A stretch of 10,181 nt of DNA from an uncultured Actinomycetes bacterium (GCA_937888775.1 CALAQT010000480.1:1-10181), one strand, 5' to 3'; numbered from the stretch's first letter, positions 1-6,879 are shown. Notes: generated from the letters alone by a model not told the origin. Program-made: numbers and translations.

Positions 1-49
1 ATACGAGATATGGGCGTGACTGGAGTTCAGACGTGTGCTCTCCCGATCT
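1..49 (+). other. Illumina TruSeq P7/read-2 adapter (not biological)
   Basis: Bases 1-9 match the end of the P7 flow-cell oligo, bases 10-15 (atgggc) sit where the 6-base index belongs, and bases 16-49 match the 34-base TruSeq read-2 primer except for C instead of T at position 42. The order P7 end, index, read-2 primer is exactly that of a library adapter. This is recalled, not searched, but the match is too long and ordered for chance. Genomic sequence can begin no earlier than about base 50. Confidence 0.96.
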
Positions 50-113
50 CCCGGACCGCCGCCGCCAGGACCGCCGCCGCCACCCGGACCGCCGCCACCA
101 CCCGGACCGCCGC
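50..113. repeat. GGACCGCCGCC-type short tandem repeat
   Basis: Units of 15, 18 and 18 bases start at 53, 68 and 86, with a partial unit at 104. All share ggaccgccgcc followed by gcc/acc triplets. Read on the plus strand it gives runs of Pro broken by Gly; on the minus strand it gives runs of Gly broken by Pro, like a glycine-rich linker. No flanking coding frame supports either reading. Because it abuts adapter sequence it may be a chimeric read end rather than true neighbouring DNA. Confidence 0.75.
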
Positions 114-209
114 AACGGGGCTGGGACAAGACGGCCCGTGACCGACCTTTCCGCGCCTACACCGGAGGCTCAAGCGGCAACGACTTCGGCAGCGTGGGAG
201 CGGCTGTAG

Positions 210-600
210 CGCTCTGGCTACCAAGAGACCCTACGGGGGCTGGGAGCCGCGCTCGCCCCGCTGCTCACTGGATTCGCGCTGGCCACGGTCGCCGTTCTTG
301 TCACAGCCAAGGACAAACCTCTTGAATCGGGCTGGGCTGAAGCTGCGCTGACGGGCGCCGTCGCCTTCTTCTTGCTAGCGATGCAGGTTTCGTTCCTCGC
401 GCTAGCGCGGAACCCATCGCCCTCGGAGATGCTTACGTGGCGGCCTCAGACGGCAGCCAGCGACGACGCACTTCAGGAAGCCCGAGCGGAGCAGGCCGCC
501 AACTTTGCCGACATGAAGAGGCTCTGGGACCTCACTGGGCCCGCATACGACCTCGGCACCATCGCTTTTCTTTCTCGGGCTCCTACTGCTGCTTATGTGA
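210..600 (+). pseudogene. small multi-helix membrane protein, frameshifted, start not found
   Basis: The frame is open from 210 (after TAG at 207-209) to a stop at 669-671. From about 240 it reads like a real membrane protein: a first hydrophobic stretch (GFALATVAVLVTA), a polar loop (KDKPLESGWAEA), a second hydrophobic stretch (GAVAFFLLAMQVSFLALA), then a polar segment with Trp, Arg and Asp (SDDALQEARAEQAANFADM...LWDLTGPAYDLGTIAF). After about 570 the frame turns into unlikely sequence. Removing one base in the T/C-rich stretch at 564-574 gives a third helix ending LGLLLLLM and a TGA at 598-600. I read this as one gene of about 130 codons with a 1-nt frameshift. No ATG or GTG start is seen at a sensible place, so the N-terminus is missing or also shifted. 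I recognise the style of an actinobacterial conserved hypothetical protein but no function. Confidence 0.5.
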
Positions 601-671
601 GGCTGCTGGCCTGCGCACGGTGCCCGCCCCCGACCGCAGGCAGGGATGAGCGGAACCACTGCCCACGCTGA

Positions 672-996
672 CGCGGCGAAGTCATACCGAGTTCGGTCTG
701 GCTCAAGTGCAGGTGTGCTTTCTAACCGAGGCATGGGGAATCAAACCAAAACGCTGCTCGCCATTCCAAGGGCAGCGTGAGCCCCTCGGGCCGAGGGTCT
801 CTCGCTTGTGTCACTGTCATGGTCCTTGGGGTCGGGCGGTGTCGTCCGACGCGTCCGGTTGGTTGTCGGGCTGGCGGCGGGCTAACTCTCCGCTTGTGCG
901 TTGACTTGGTCTGACAGCGAAAGGTCGTGTCGCCCGCCGCCGCTCGATGATCGCCGGGGAACGTCCTGTTGCTCTGTCGCGCCGGCGTGGGCAAGG
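672..996. other. no gene seen
   Basis: Frames on both strands here give only low-quality translations rich in Arg, Pro and Ser. The one local structure is a short perfect inverted repeat at 783-797 (ccctcgg, g, ccgaggg) with no following T-run. It lies about 190 bases beyond the vapC stop, so it is a poor terminator candidate. Confidence 0.5.
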
Positions 997-1428
997 TCAG
1001 TGCGCGGCGGTGTTCGCGTCTACCGCGATCACCTCGAGCACGCCACTGAGCCCGTCGAAGTCAGATGGGTTGCGGGTGTAGAGCGGAAGCTCGGCGGCAA
1101 CCGCGGTCGCCGCGATCAGCAGATCTACCGCGCGTCGGCCCCGCGCTTTGCGTCCGGCGGCCGCGACCTCCGCATACACGCGCCCGTACGCTCGTGCAGC
1201 GACGGCATCGAACGGAATCGGATCGAAAGTCGCTTCGACGCGTTGTAGACGCTCCTGACGGCGCGCCCGTTCAGCGGGGTCATCAGTTGCGTGTGGACCG
1301 GCTGCGAGCTCGGCCAGTGTCACGGCGGCGAGCGCGACCTCCCCAGGCAGCGCATCACCGTAGACTCGGTCGAGATCGATCACGACCGAGGTGTCCACAA
1401 GCCCCCGAGCCCGAGCGGCTTCAGCCAC
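997..1428 (-). CDS. vapC: VapC-family PIN-domain toxin (ribonuclease)
   Basis: 143 residues, the usual VapC length. PIN-domain toxins are Mg2+-dependent RNases that cut tRNA, rRNA or mRNA when freed from their antitoxin. The acidic active-site set is complete: D12 in GLVDTSVVIDL, E40 in TLAELA, D102 in RAVDLLIAATA, and the late acidic position at D123/D125 after YTRNPSDFD. The RAVDLLIAATA and LYTRNPSDF blocks are characteristic of the family. The start is GTG at 1428, which overlaps the last codons of the upstream antitoxin by 8 nt; this suggests translational coupling. The gene looks intact, with no frameshift. The RNA target cannot be told from the sequence. Confidence 0.93.
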   Translation of the reverse strand: MAEAARARGLVDTSVVIDLDRVYGDALPGEVALAAVTLAELAAGPHATDDPAERARRQERLQRVEATFDPIPFDAVAARAYGRVYAEVAAAGRKARGRRAVDLLIAATAVAAELPLYTRNPSDFDGLSGVLEVIAVDANTAAH

Positions 1429-1675
1429 GAGGAGCCGGGTCCTGGGAGGCGAACTGATCGACGTCCGCGCGGAACCGGTCCGCGTCGATCGGGGCGGCGC
1501 TGGCGAACGCCTCCACGACAGCTTTTCTGTCTACGAACCGGCGGCGGCGAAGCGGCGTCAGCTCACCCACGCCAACGCCGTTGCGGGTCACGATGAAGCT
1601 TTCGCCGGCATCAAGCGCGCGCATCACCTCGCCGCTCTCATTGCGCAGCTCCCGCTGGGTGATCTCCCGAGGCAC
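1421..1675 (-). CDS. vapB: VapB-like (Phd/YefM-type) antitoxin
   Basis: 84 residues. The N-terminal half (PREITQRELRNESGEVMRALDAGESFIVTRNG) is the classic Phd/YefM-like DNA-binding region of VapB antitoxins in actinobacteria. The C-terminal half (about 45-84) is the expected toxin-wrapping tail, including ASAAPIDADRFRADVDQF. It would neutralise the PIN toxin encoded directly downstream and, with it, repress the operon. The start is GTG at 1675. No ribosome binding site precedes it, but a TANNNT box lies 6 nt upstream, which fits a leaderless transcript. The stop overlaps the toxin start by 8 nt. Confidence 0.9.
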   Translation of the reverse strand: MPREITQRELRNESGEVMRALDAGESFIVTRNGVGVGELTPLRRRRFVDRKAVVEAFASAAPIDADRFRADVDQFASQDPAPRG

Positions 1676-1681
1676 ACCGAT

Positions 1682-1697
1682 ACTGTAGCACGCGTGC
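1682..1697 (-). promoter_or_regulatory. vapBC leaderless promoter with abutting palindromic operator
   Basis: Read on the minus strand, TACAGT (complement of 1682-1687) is a TANNNT -10 box placed 6 nt before the antitoxin GTG, the spacing typical of actinobacterial leaderless genes. Directly upstream, 1688-1697 is a perfect 10-bp palindrome (gcacgcgtgc), where a Phd/VapB dimer could bind and block RNA polymerase. A further 9-bp inverted repeat (cgacgccgc at 1697-1705, gcggcgtcg at 1731-1739) flanks it. That these sites work as promoter and operator is inference. Confidence 0.45.
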
Positions 1698-1739
1698 GAC
1701 GCCGCGCTCGGCCGGCGCAGGCCGCTAGCAGCGGCGTCG

Positions 1740-2060
1740 TGCTTTCGCGATCCAGCAAGCGCCGGTCGGTCGCATCACAGACCGGAGGGGGCTAACCGCG
1801 CCCAGGCACCGAACCGCGAAATCGTTGCGAAGCGCGGAACCCAGGAAAGCCGCCGGGAGGCCCGCGCGGAGAGGAAGCGGGTGCGCGCCGATCACAGCTG
1901 CGTACCAGGCCCCGCCACCCGCTGCGGGATCGGGCCTGACGAGGTGGGCGTCTCAGCACGGGAACCTCCAGCGGACGCCAGCACTGCGTGTCGAGTTCGC
2001 GTCAGGCGTTCGGCTTGCCAATGAGACAGGCTCACGGACGGCTTTGCGTAGCCGCAGGCC
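1740..2060. other. no gene seen
   Basis: This lies between the vapBC promoter region and the end of the minus-strand operon. Open frames on both strands give Arg/Pro/Ser-rich translations without domain character. No tRNA, terminator-like hairpin with a T-run, or clear repeat was found. Confidence 0.45.
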
Positions 2061-2875
2061 TCACGCTTGTGTCCAGTGTCGGCGAGAGCGGTTCTCGGCG
2101 TCGTCGGTGACGATCCGGTCGCCGAGGGGTTCTCGCAGCTGGACGGTTGCACGCGAGGGGATGAAGCCGCCTATCAGGGTCTTGGCTCCGCGCCAGTCCA
2201 GGATCGTCAGCGAGACGATCACCCCGGACTCGGTCTCGAACGCCTGGCAGCCGCCGGGGCGCTCGCCGTTGTGCGGTAGCCCGTAGAACACGTGCAGCCG
2301 ATCCTTGTCGGCCAGCCAGCTCCCGAACGGGAACCGCCGGAAGCTGTGGTTGGAGGCGCCCTGATAGCGGATCGTGGCGAACTCGCCGAAGCGATCGCGC
2401 AGGACGCGTTCGGTGAAGGCCGCCGAGTCGATCACGAGCCTGTCGGGGTCGATCACTTCCGAGAGCAGCCGCCGGCAGCGATCGTGCTCGCCGGTGAGAA
2501 GGCCGCGCGGACGCCCCAGCGGCCGTCGCGCCAGCAGACTTGCAAGCCACCGAGCACATCCTCGGCGCCGGCCAGCACCGCTCGCGCCTGCGCCACCCGC
2601 TCGTTGTCGCCATAGATGTCCTGCCGCTCGGCCGCTGCGAACATCCCCGGCCCGGCGGAGCCTGAGCCTGGTTCCTCCGCGAGGCCCCGCGACAGGATCT
2701 CGCCGCTGACCGGTAGCCCCTCGCGGATGCGCGCGCTTGCAATCCGCGCTCTGACCTCGGCCTCCGACGGCGGTGCCGCTGCCAACGCGGCCGGGACGTA
2801 GACGGCTTGCTGAAGCGCTGGGTGGGGCGCGCTCTTGACGAATTGCGCGACGTGCACCCGTGGCGTGGCCAGCAC
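2061..2875 (-). pseudogene. unrecognised protein, two halves joined by a 1-nt frameshift
   Basis: Two minus-strand frames (2453-2875 and 2061-2456) read as one protein of about 270 residues. The upstream half loses sense after WRDGRWGVRAAF at about 2498. Adding one base there moves into the other frame and gives TGEHDRCRRLLSEVIDPDRL, which runs directly into the downstream half (VIDSAAFTERVLRDRFGEF...). The C-terminal half has globular character and ends with a beta-rich section (VIVSLTILDW..KTLIGGFIPSRATVQL). The only visible start is GTG at 2875, without a ribosome binding site. It lies 94 bases beyond the cytochrome gene in the same direction, so it may be the third gene of the sigma operon. 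I recognise no domain. The shift could be a sequencing or assembly error rather than decay. Confidence 0.55.
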
Positions 2876-2969
2876 TGCTGTGCTGCCAGAACGGGGGCTC
2901 CGGCTGGCTCTGATCGAACGTCTGCCCGTGGCTTTTGCTTCCGTGTCGCTGTCCTCCGGGTGCTGTCGA

Positions 2970-4109
2970 TTATTTGAGTTCGGAGAGGAATTTCAGGAGG
3001 TTCGCGAATTCGCGTTTGGGGAGACTGCGGAAGGACGGCATCGGCGCGCGCGGGGAAGTGAGCACTCGCGCGAGCTGCGCGTTGGTCATCTTGGCGCCGA
3101 TTCTGGTCAGGTCGTCGCCGGGGCCGTTGTTGCCATTGCCGGCGAGCTGGTGGCACGCGAGGCATCCGGCGGAAGCGAACACCTCGCGTCCGGCGGTGAA
3201 CTGTGCTCGGGCGGCTGGTCTGAGGTGTGCCGGCGGGGCGACCGGGATGACATCGGGCCGGGTCGGGGAGATCGTTTTGAGCGGTTTACCGGTGGCGGCG
3301 AGCCAGGTGATCTGGGCGGGTTGTTCGCAGCACGGGATGGCGGCGGTCGTGAGCACGAAGTTGGACTCCACGGTCGCATCAACGGTGGCGCCTGCCGCGG
3401 TCGCTCCCGTCGGCAATCGTTGGGGTGCGAACCGTATCCGGACTCGCGAGACTCCGTCCGGAACGACTATGTCGATCCGCTCCTGCGTGCGGTAGTGGGC
3501 GCGGCCGCTCGGGGTGTACCCGCTGACCCCCACCGATCGCGTGCCGTTGAGGATGTCGGCCGCGGTCGATCCTCCCCATCCGCTGATCATCGGCGCGCCC
3601 GGTTCGACGAACTCGATCGCGAGCTGGTCTCCGGAACTTTCACTTCCGCCGCGCGTGACAGCGAGGTAGGCGCGCAGGCCGTCCGGGCCGACATGAACCA
3701 GCCGGGTCAGGCTCGCCTCGACGCGCCGGCCGAGCAGAGCGGCGGGTGCTGTGCGGTCGGCTGACGTTTGCGGGCGACGGAGCACGCCCAGGATCACGAC
3801 CAGCGACCGGGCGCCCGCTGGGACCGCACCCTCAGACGACCTGGGCCGATGTGCATCGGCGAGAAGGAACACCGCCGCGACCACGATCACCACCAGCACC
3901 GACGTGACCGCAGCGATCCATCCCGCGGTCGCTCCCCGGATCGGCACCGAGGATCGCCGCCGGTGCGCGAACGGGCCGCGCTCCCGGCCGTCCGCTGGCT
4001 TCGCGTCGCGTAGCCGCTCGAGTAGGTCTGTGGGCGGTTCCAGGCCGGAGAGCTCGGCCCGCAGCTCGGTCCGGATCCGGTCGATCAGCTGCTCATCGGT
4101 CTGCATCAT
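2970..4109 (-). CDS. membrane-anchored c-type cytochrome with anti-sigma-like cytoplasmic segment
   Basis: 379 residues from the first of two adjacent ATGs. GAGG on the minus strand ends 3 nt before the first ATG and 6 nt before the second (4106), so either could be used. Residues 1-60 are charged and polar (EQLIDRIRTELRAELSGLEPPTDLLERL), as in the cytoplasmic part of membrane proteins paired with ECF sigma factors. About 63-84 is a single membrane helix (GWIAAVTSVLVVIVVAAVFLLA) followed by Arg/Pro. About 100-300 is an extracytoplasmic region with a CC pair at 260-261. About 303-379 is a cytochrome c domain with the haem site CLACH (C316, C319, H320) and a likely distal Met at 357 (APMPSF). 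The ZAS zinc motif of classical anti-sigma factors is absent. It starts 42 bases after the sigma stop. A role as a haem-bearing anti-sigma or redox sensor is inference; cytochrome character is seen directly. Confidence 0.85.
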   Translation of the reverse strand: MMQTDEQLIDRIRTELRAELSGLEPPTDLLERLRDAKPADGRERGPFAHRRRSSVPIRGATAGWIAAVTSVLVVIVVAAVFLLADAHRPRSSEGAVPAGARSLVVILGVLRRPQTSADRTAPAALLGRRVEASLTRLVHVGPDGLRAYLAVTRGGSESSGDQLAIEFVEPGAPMISGWGGSTAADILNGTRSVGVSGYTPSGRAHYRTQERIDIVVPDGVSRVRIRFAPQRLPTGATAAGATVDATVESNFVLTTAAIPCCEQPAQITWLAATGKPLKTISPTRPDVIPVAPPAHLRPAARAQFTAGREVFASAGCLACHQLAGNGNNGPGDDLTRIGAKMTNAQLARVLTSPRAPMPSFRSLPKREFANLLKFLSELK

Positions 4110-4151
4110 CTGCCTCGCTTGTGGTCTGGACCGACCCCGGCGGCCTGTCGC

Positions 4152-4637
4152 TCAACAGCCGCGCAACCGCGCGAGCGCCCGGGACGTGTATGACTTCACG
4201 GTCCCCTCCGAGCACCCGAGCGCGGCCGCCGTCTCTGACACCGACAGGTCAAGAAAGAACCGCAACACCACGACCTCCCGCTGGCGCACGGGCAACGCGC
4301 CGACAGCAGCCGTCATCGCATGCCGATCGAGCACCCCAACGCTCGGGTCCGAACCCCAATCGGCCACCGGTTCAACCAGCGGCCGCTCGCGCGGGCGACG
4401 GCCGAGACTCCGCCAACGATCCCGTGACAGGTTCACCAGCACCCGTCTCGCGTACGCGTCAGGCGCCTCCCGCGCCGCGTCCCAACGCGACGCGACCCGC
4501 AGCAACGTCCCCTGAAGCAAATCCTCCGCGTGCCCCCGATCGCCCGTCAACAAGTACGCACTACGCAGCAACGCCGGCGAACCACGCGACACGAACCGCT
4601 CAAACTCGACTGAGAACGGCGAGACACCCCCCGGCAT
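4152..4637 (-). CDS. ECF-type RNA polymerase sigma factor (SigE-like family)
   Basis: 161 residues from the ATG at 4637. Region 2 (about 14-80) has LLRSAYLLTGDRGHAEDLLQ, DAYARRVLVNLSRDRWR and the family's usual aromatic/Asp pattern. Region 4 (about 105-160) has ALPVRQREVVVLRFFLDLSV followed by the helix-turn-helix ETAAALGCSEGTVKSYTSRAL. It would direct RNA polymerase to a small regulon. I chose 4637 over the GTG at 4670 and the ATG at 4661 because GGAG lies 8 nt before it, and because the upstream starts fall at or inside the -10 element of the proposed promoter. The stop is 42 bases before the cytochrome/anti-sigma-like gene, so the two are probably co-transcribed. Intact. Confidence 0.93.
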   Translation of the reverse strand: MPGGVSPFSVEFERFVSRGSPALLRSAYLLTGDRGHAEDLLQGTLLRVASRWDAAREAPDAYARRVLVNLSRDRWRSLGRRPRERPLVEPVADWGSDPSVGVLDRHAMTAAVGALPVRQREVVVLRFFLDLSVSETAAALGCSEGTVKSYTSRALARLRGC

Positions 4638-4660
4638 GCCATCAACTCCCACAACCAGCA

Positions 4661-4688
4661 TTAACGTCACGACGACCCGTCAGGTTGC
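4661..4688 (-). promoter_or_regulatory. ECF-type promoter, probably autoregulatory
   Basis: On the minus strand GCAACC (complement of 4683-4688) is followed by exactly 16 nt and then CGTTAA (complement of 4661-4666). This is the -35/-10 pattern known for many actinobacterial ECF sigma factors (CAACC...CGT). Transcription would begin near 4655, giving a leader of about 17 nt that still includes GGAG before the ATG at 4637. Placement directly before an ECF gene points to self-activation; this is inferred from the pattern. Confidence 0.55.
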
Positions 4689-4744
4689 CAGGCACTTCAT
4701 CCACGAGCCCCAGGTCGACGGTACCGGCGGGCGTTCGTAGGCCC

Positions 4745-4776
4745 ATCCACCACCGTGAGTCGCGCGCGCTGAGGGC
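4745..4776. repeat. short dispersed repeat, copy A
   Basis: Starts with atccaccaccg and ends with gctgagggc, like copies B and C, but the middle is shorter and diverged. It lies 65 bases from copy B, in the same orientation. Confidence 0.4.
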
Positions 4777-4809
4777 GTTCGGAGCCGATGCAGGCGCGTC
4801 TCACCGACC

Positions 4810-4845
4810 ATCCACCACCGGACGCTCGACACGGCCGATCAGGGC
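4810..4845. repeat. short dispersed repeat, copy B
   Basis: A 36-base segment beginning atccaccaccg and ending agggc. By eye about 28 of 36 positions match copy C at 6505-6540, with the same length and orientation. Both lie in noncoding DNA flanking the LanC-like gene. Confidence 0.5.
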
Positions 4846-5110
4846 ATGCGGGCCGGCGCCCAAGCGCGTCTCATTACGGAAGGATCAGCGAACAGAGCGC
4901 CGGGCTTCGAGCTACGGAGCTCCCGGGATGAGTGTCCGCTGACGCTGCAAGCCTGTCTACGGGTTCAGGGCGTTCAGCGCGCCAGCTCCCAGTCGTGACG
5001 GACTGCTCCTTCGTCGTCCTGGCGGTCACGGGGCACGAGAGTGCTGCTTCGGTGGCTGATTGGGGTGAAGGAGAAGCCTCGTGTCGGTCGCACCCCGATC
5101 ATGAGGCGCT

Positions 5111-6298
5111 TTATCCGAGGAACGGGAATGTCGGATCGACAGACAGACAGCTACGTAGGAGCAGCGCCACGCCGATGTCGCCGGTGAACAGCGTGTAGCG
5201 CCCGCGGCCGGCGGCTTCCCGGCGTCGGTCGACGTCAGCGACGGCGTCCATCGCAAGCATCCGCGCTCGCTGCAGCCAGCGTTCGTCGCCTAACCGCGCG
5301 TGCAGCGACAGGAAGGCGTAGGCGTTTCCGGCCGTGCCGTGGCACAGACCCGCGCCCTTGACCAGCGGCCCGGCGCGCCACGTGAGCTCGCCGGCGGCGG
5401 CCAGCAGGCGATCGGTCTGGTCATCTGCGGGCAGGCCCGCGAGCGAGGTCGCCATTCCGGGCGATCCGTGGCACCACTGCACCGGCCGGCGGCCAGGATC
5501 CTCTCCAACCAGTGGACACCATTGGGCCACGCCATCGTCTTTGAGCGCCAGCTGGCTCAGCACGCCGGCGACGCGCCCGGCGAGCCCGTTGGCGCGATCG
5601 CCGAGGAGGTCGCGGCCGGCGAGCAGCACGAGGGCGTTGCTGGCAAAGCCGCGCCCGGCGCCGGTGAACCGGCGCTGTTTGCCGTACAGGTCCTGAACCC
5701 AGACGGTTTCGTGCCACTCGCTGAGCAACCAGTCCGCCGAGTCAAGCCACAGCTCACGCCAGCGCGCCTGACCCGTGGCGCGCCACTGCCTCAGCGCGGC
5801 CACCATCGTTCCCGGAGAACCCCAGCAGAGTTCCAGCGTGGGGTTTCGAGCGTTTCGGCGGATGCAAGCCTCAAGGTCATCCAGGTACTCGCCGTTGCGT
5901 CGGATCGCCTCGACGGCGAGCAGAATGCCGCTCTCGCCGAACATCAGCGATGTCGCCGGGGCCGGCGCGAGAGCGACCAACTCCGGCGCTCGCCGAAACC
6001 CCGCCAGAAGGCCGGCAGCGAGCCCGTCCAACCCCGGGAGCTCGGGTCCCAGCCGTTCCCGAGCTAGCAGATCCAGCGCCCACGCCATGCCAGCAGCGCC
6101 AAAGTACACGTTGCGAAACGGCACGTCAGGATCGCCCTCGAGATCATCAACGGCGTTGGGCCACAGCCGGTCCGGTCCCTGATAGGCCGCGACCGCGTCA
6201 GCGGCGATCGCCTCGATCGCAGCGCGAGCCGCGGCCTCACTCCACGCCGGGGCGGCCAGCGGCCGGTGCTGCGCCCGGTCATAAAGCTGCACCGACAT
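5111..6298 (-). CDS. LanC-like (lanthionine synthetase C family) protein, altered active site
   Basis: 395 residues from the ATG at 6298, near the usual LanC length. ATG at 6316 and GTG at 6337 are in-frame alternatives; none has a clear ribosome binding site, and 6298 gives the most family-like N-terminus (MSVQLYDRAQHRPL). LanC proteins are alpha/alpha-barrel zinc enzymes that add Cys thiols to dehydrated Ser/Thr; LANCL relatives add glutathione. Both zinc motifs are present: WCHGSPG (Cys at residue 289 counted from the 6337 start) and LCHGTAGN (C332, H333). Earlier LanC-like blocks are VYFGAAGMAWAL, FGESGILLA and CWGSPGTMVAAL. The usual GxxHGxxG block with the catalytic His reads GAGRGFASN (226-234), so Arg replaces His. 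There is no LanB/LanM gene or Cys-bearing precursor nearby, so a stand-alone LANCL-like role or an inactive enzyme is more likely than lanthipeptide synthesis. Confidence 0.88.
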   Translation of the reverse strand: MSVQLYDRAQHRPLAAPAWSEAAARAAIEAIAADAVAAYQGPDRLWPNAVDDLEGDPDVPFRNVYFGAAGMAWALDLLARERLGPELPGLDGLAAGLLAGFRRAPELVALAPAPATSLMFGESGILLAVEAIRRNGEYLDDLEACIRRNARNPTLELCWGSPGTMVAALRQWRATGQARWRELWLDSADWLLSEWHETVWVQDLYGKQRRFTGAGRGFASNALVLLAGRDLLGDRANGLAGRVAGVLSQLALKDDGVAQWCPLVGEDPGRRPVQWCHGSPGMATSLAGLPADDQTDRLLAAAGELTWRAGPLVKGAGLCHGTAGNAYAFLSLHARLGDERWLQRARMLAMDAVADVDRRREAAGRGRYTLFTGDIGVALLLRSCLSVDPTFPFLG

Positions 6299-6337
6299 AC
6301 CAGGACTATCGCCCATCCGCCGAGCGCGAACCACCAC

Positions 6338-6879
6338 GCCTCGGACTTCACGTCAGACTCCCGATTTGTTCGGCAATCCCACGTCGCCGAGACCGCTGTT
6401 CCCCGCCGAACGCGGCCACAAGACTCGCTGAGGTTGGCTGACCGCGTCGGTGCAGAGGAGCAGCCGGCAGGAATGCCGTCCGTCGGCCGGACGCCCGATA
6501 GAGGATCCACCACCGCACGCTCCACGCGGCTGCTGAGGGCGGTTGCCCTTGGACGGCGCGATCCCGAGCCTGACGCGGTACACCCAGACGCTGCCCGATG
6601 CAGCGCACGGAACCCCACAAGTCGGGCGGCCGAGGATGCTCACATGCTCACGTTCTTACAACGAGCCGCCAACCGCTCCGAGAAAGCAGCAGCCGCCACG
6701 GCCGTCGAGCTCGTGCCCGCTTCTGAGGACAGACATCAGTCTCGGCGGATGACCTGGTGCTTCTGCTCTCGGAGGCGTGGCGGCAGAGGGCGGCTCGAGC
6801 TGTCGTACATGCGGCGGTTGAACTAATCGCCTAGCTGTCGGTGCCCTCGCGGGCCGGGCCCGTCCGAGAAGGAGGCAGC
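6338..6879. other. noncoding stretch with a repeat copy and a short C-terminal-like fragment
   Basis: No complete gene is supported. A repeat copy lies at 6505-6540. The plus frame 6727-6833, opening after a TGA and ending with TAG, reads SADDLVLLLSEAWRQRAA and then RAVVHAAVELIA. That has the look of the helical end of a real protein, but no start or upstream body could be found, so it may be a remnant. It ends 46 bases before the ArdC-like start. Confidence 0.4.
6505..6540. repeat. short dispersed repeat, copy C
   Basis: Begins atccaccaccgcacgctc and ends gctgagggc. It matches copy B over its whole 36 bases with about 8 differences and shares both ends with copy A. It lies about 200 bases upstream of the LanC-like start. 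Confidence 0.5.

Larger units (their letters stand above)
4690..5110. other. intergenic region with two repeat copies, no convincing gene
   Basis: This separates the end of the LanC-like gene (minus) from the sigma promoter. A 39-codon minus-strand frame between about 5095 and 4976 ends with DWELAR, but it has no ribosome binding site and no family character. The clearest structure is the repeat listed separately at 4745 and 4810. No hairpin terminator with a T-run was seen after the LanC-like stop. Confidence 0.45.

Noticed and set aside
783..797. Perfect inverted repeat ccctcgg-g-ccgaggg as a terminator
   Set aside because: The stem allows only 6 bp with a 3-nt loop, no T-run follows, and it is about 190 bases beyond the nearest gene end.
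2835..3764. Long plus-strand open frame of 309 codons
   Set aside because: It lies opposite the cytochrome gene, whose haem motif, membrane helix and operon context are clear; the plus-strand product is Gly/Arg-rich without domains.
4976..5095. 39-codon minus-strand frame ending DWELAR as a lanthipeptide precursor for the LanC-like protein
   Set aside because: It has no Cys, no leader-like acidic segment and no ribosome binding site, so it cannot be a typical LanC substrate.
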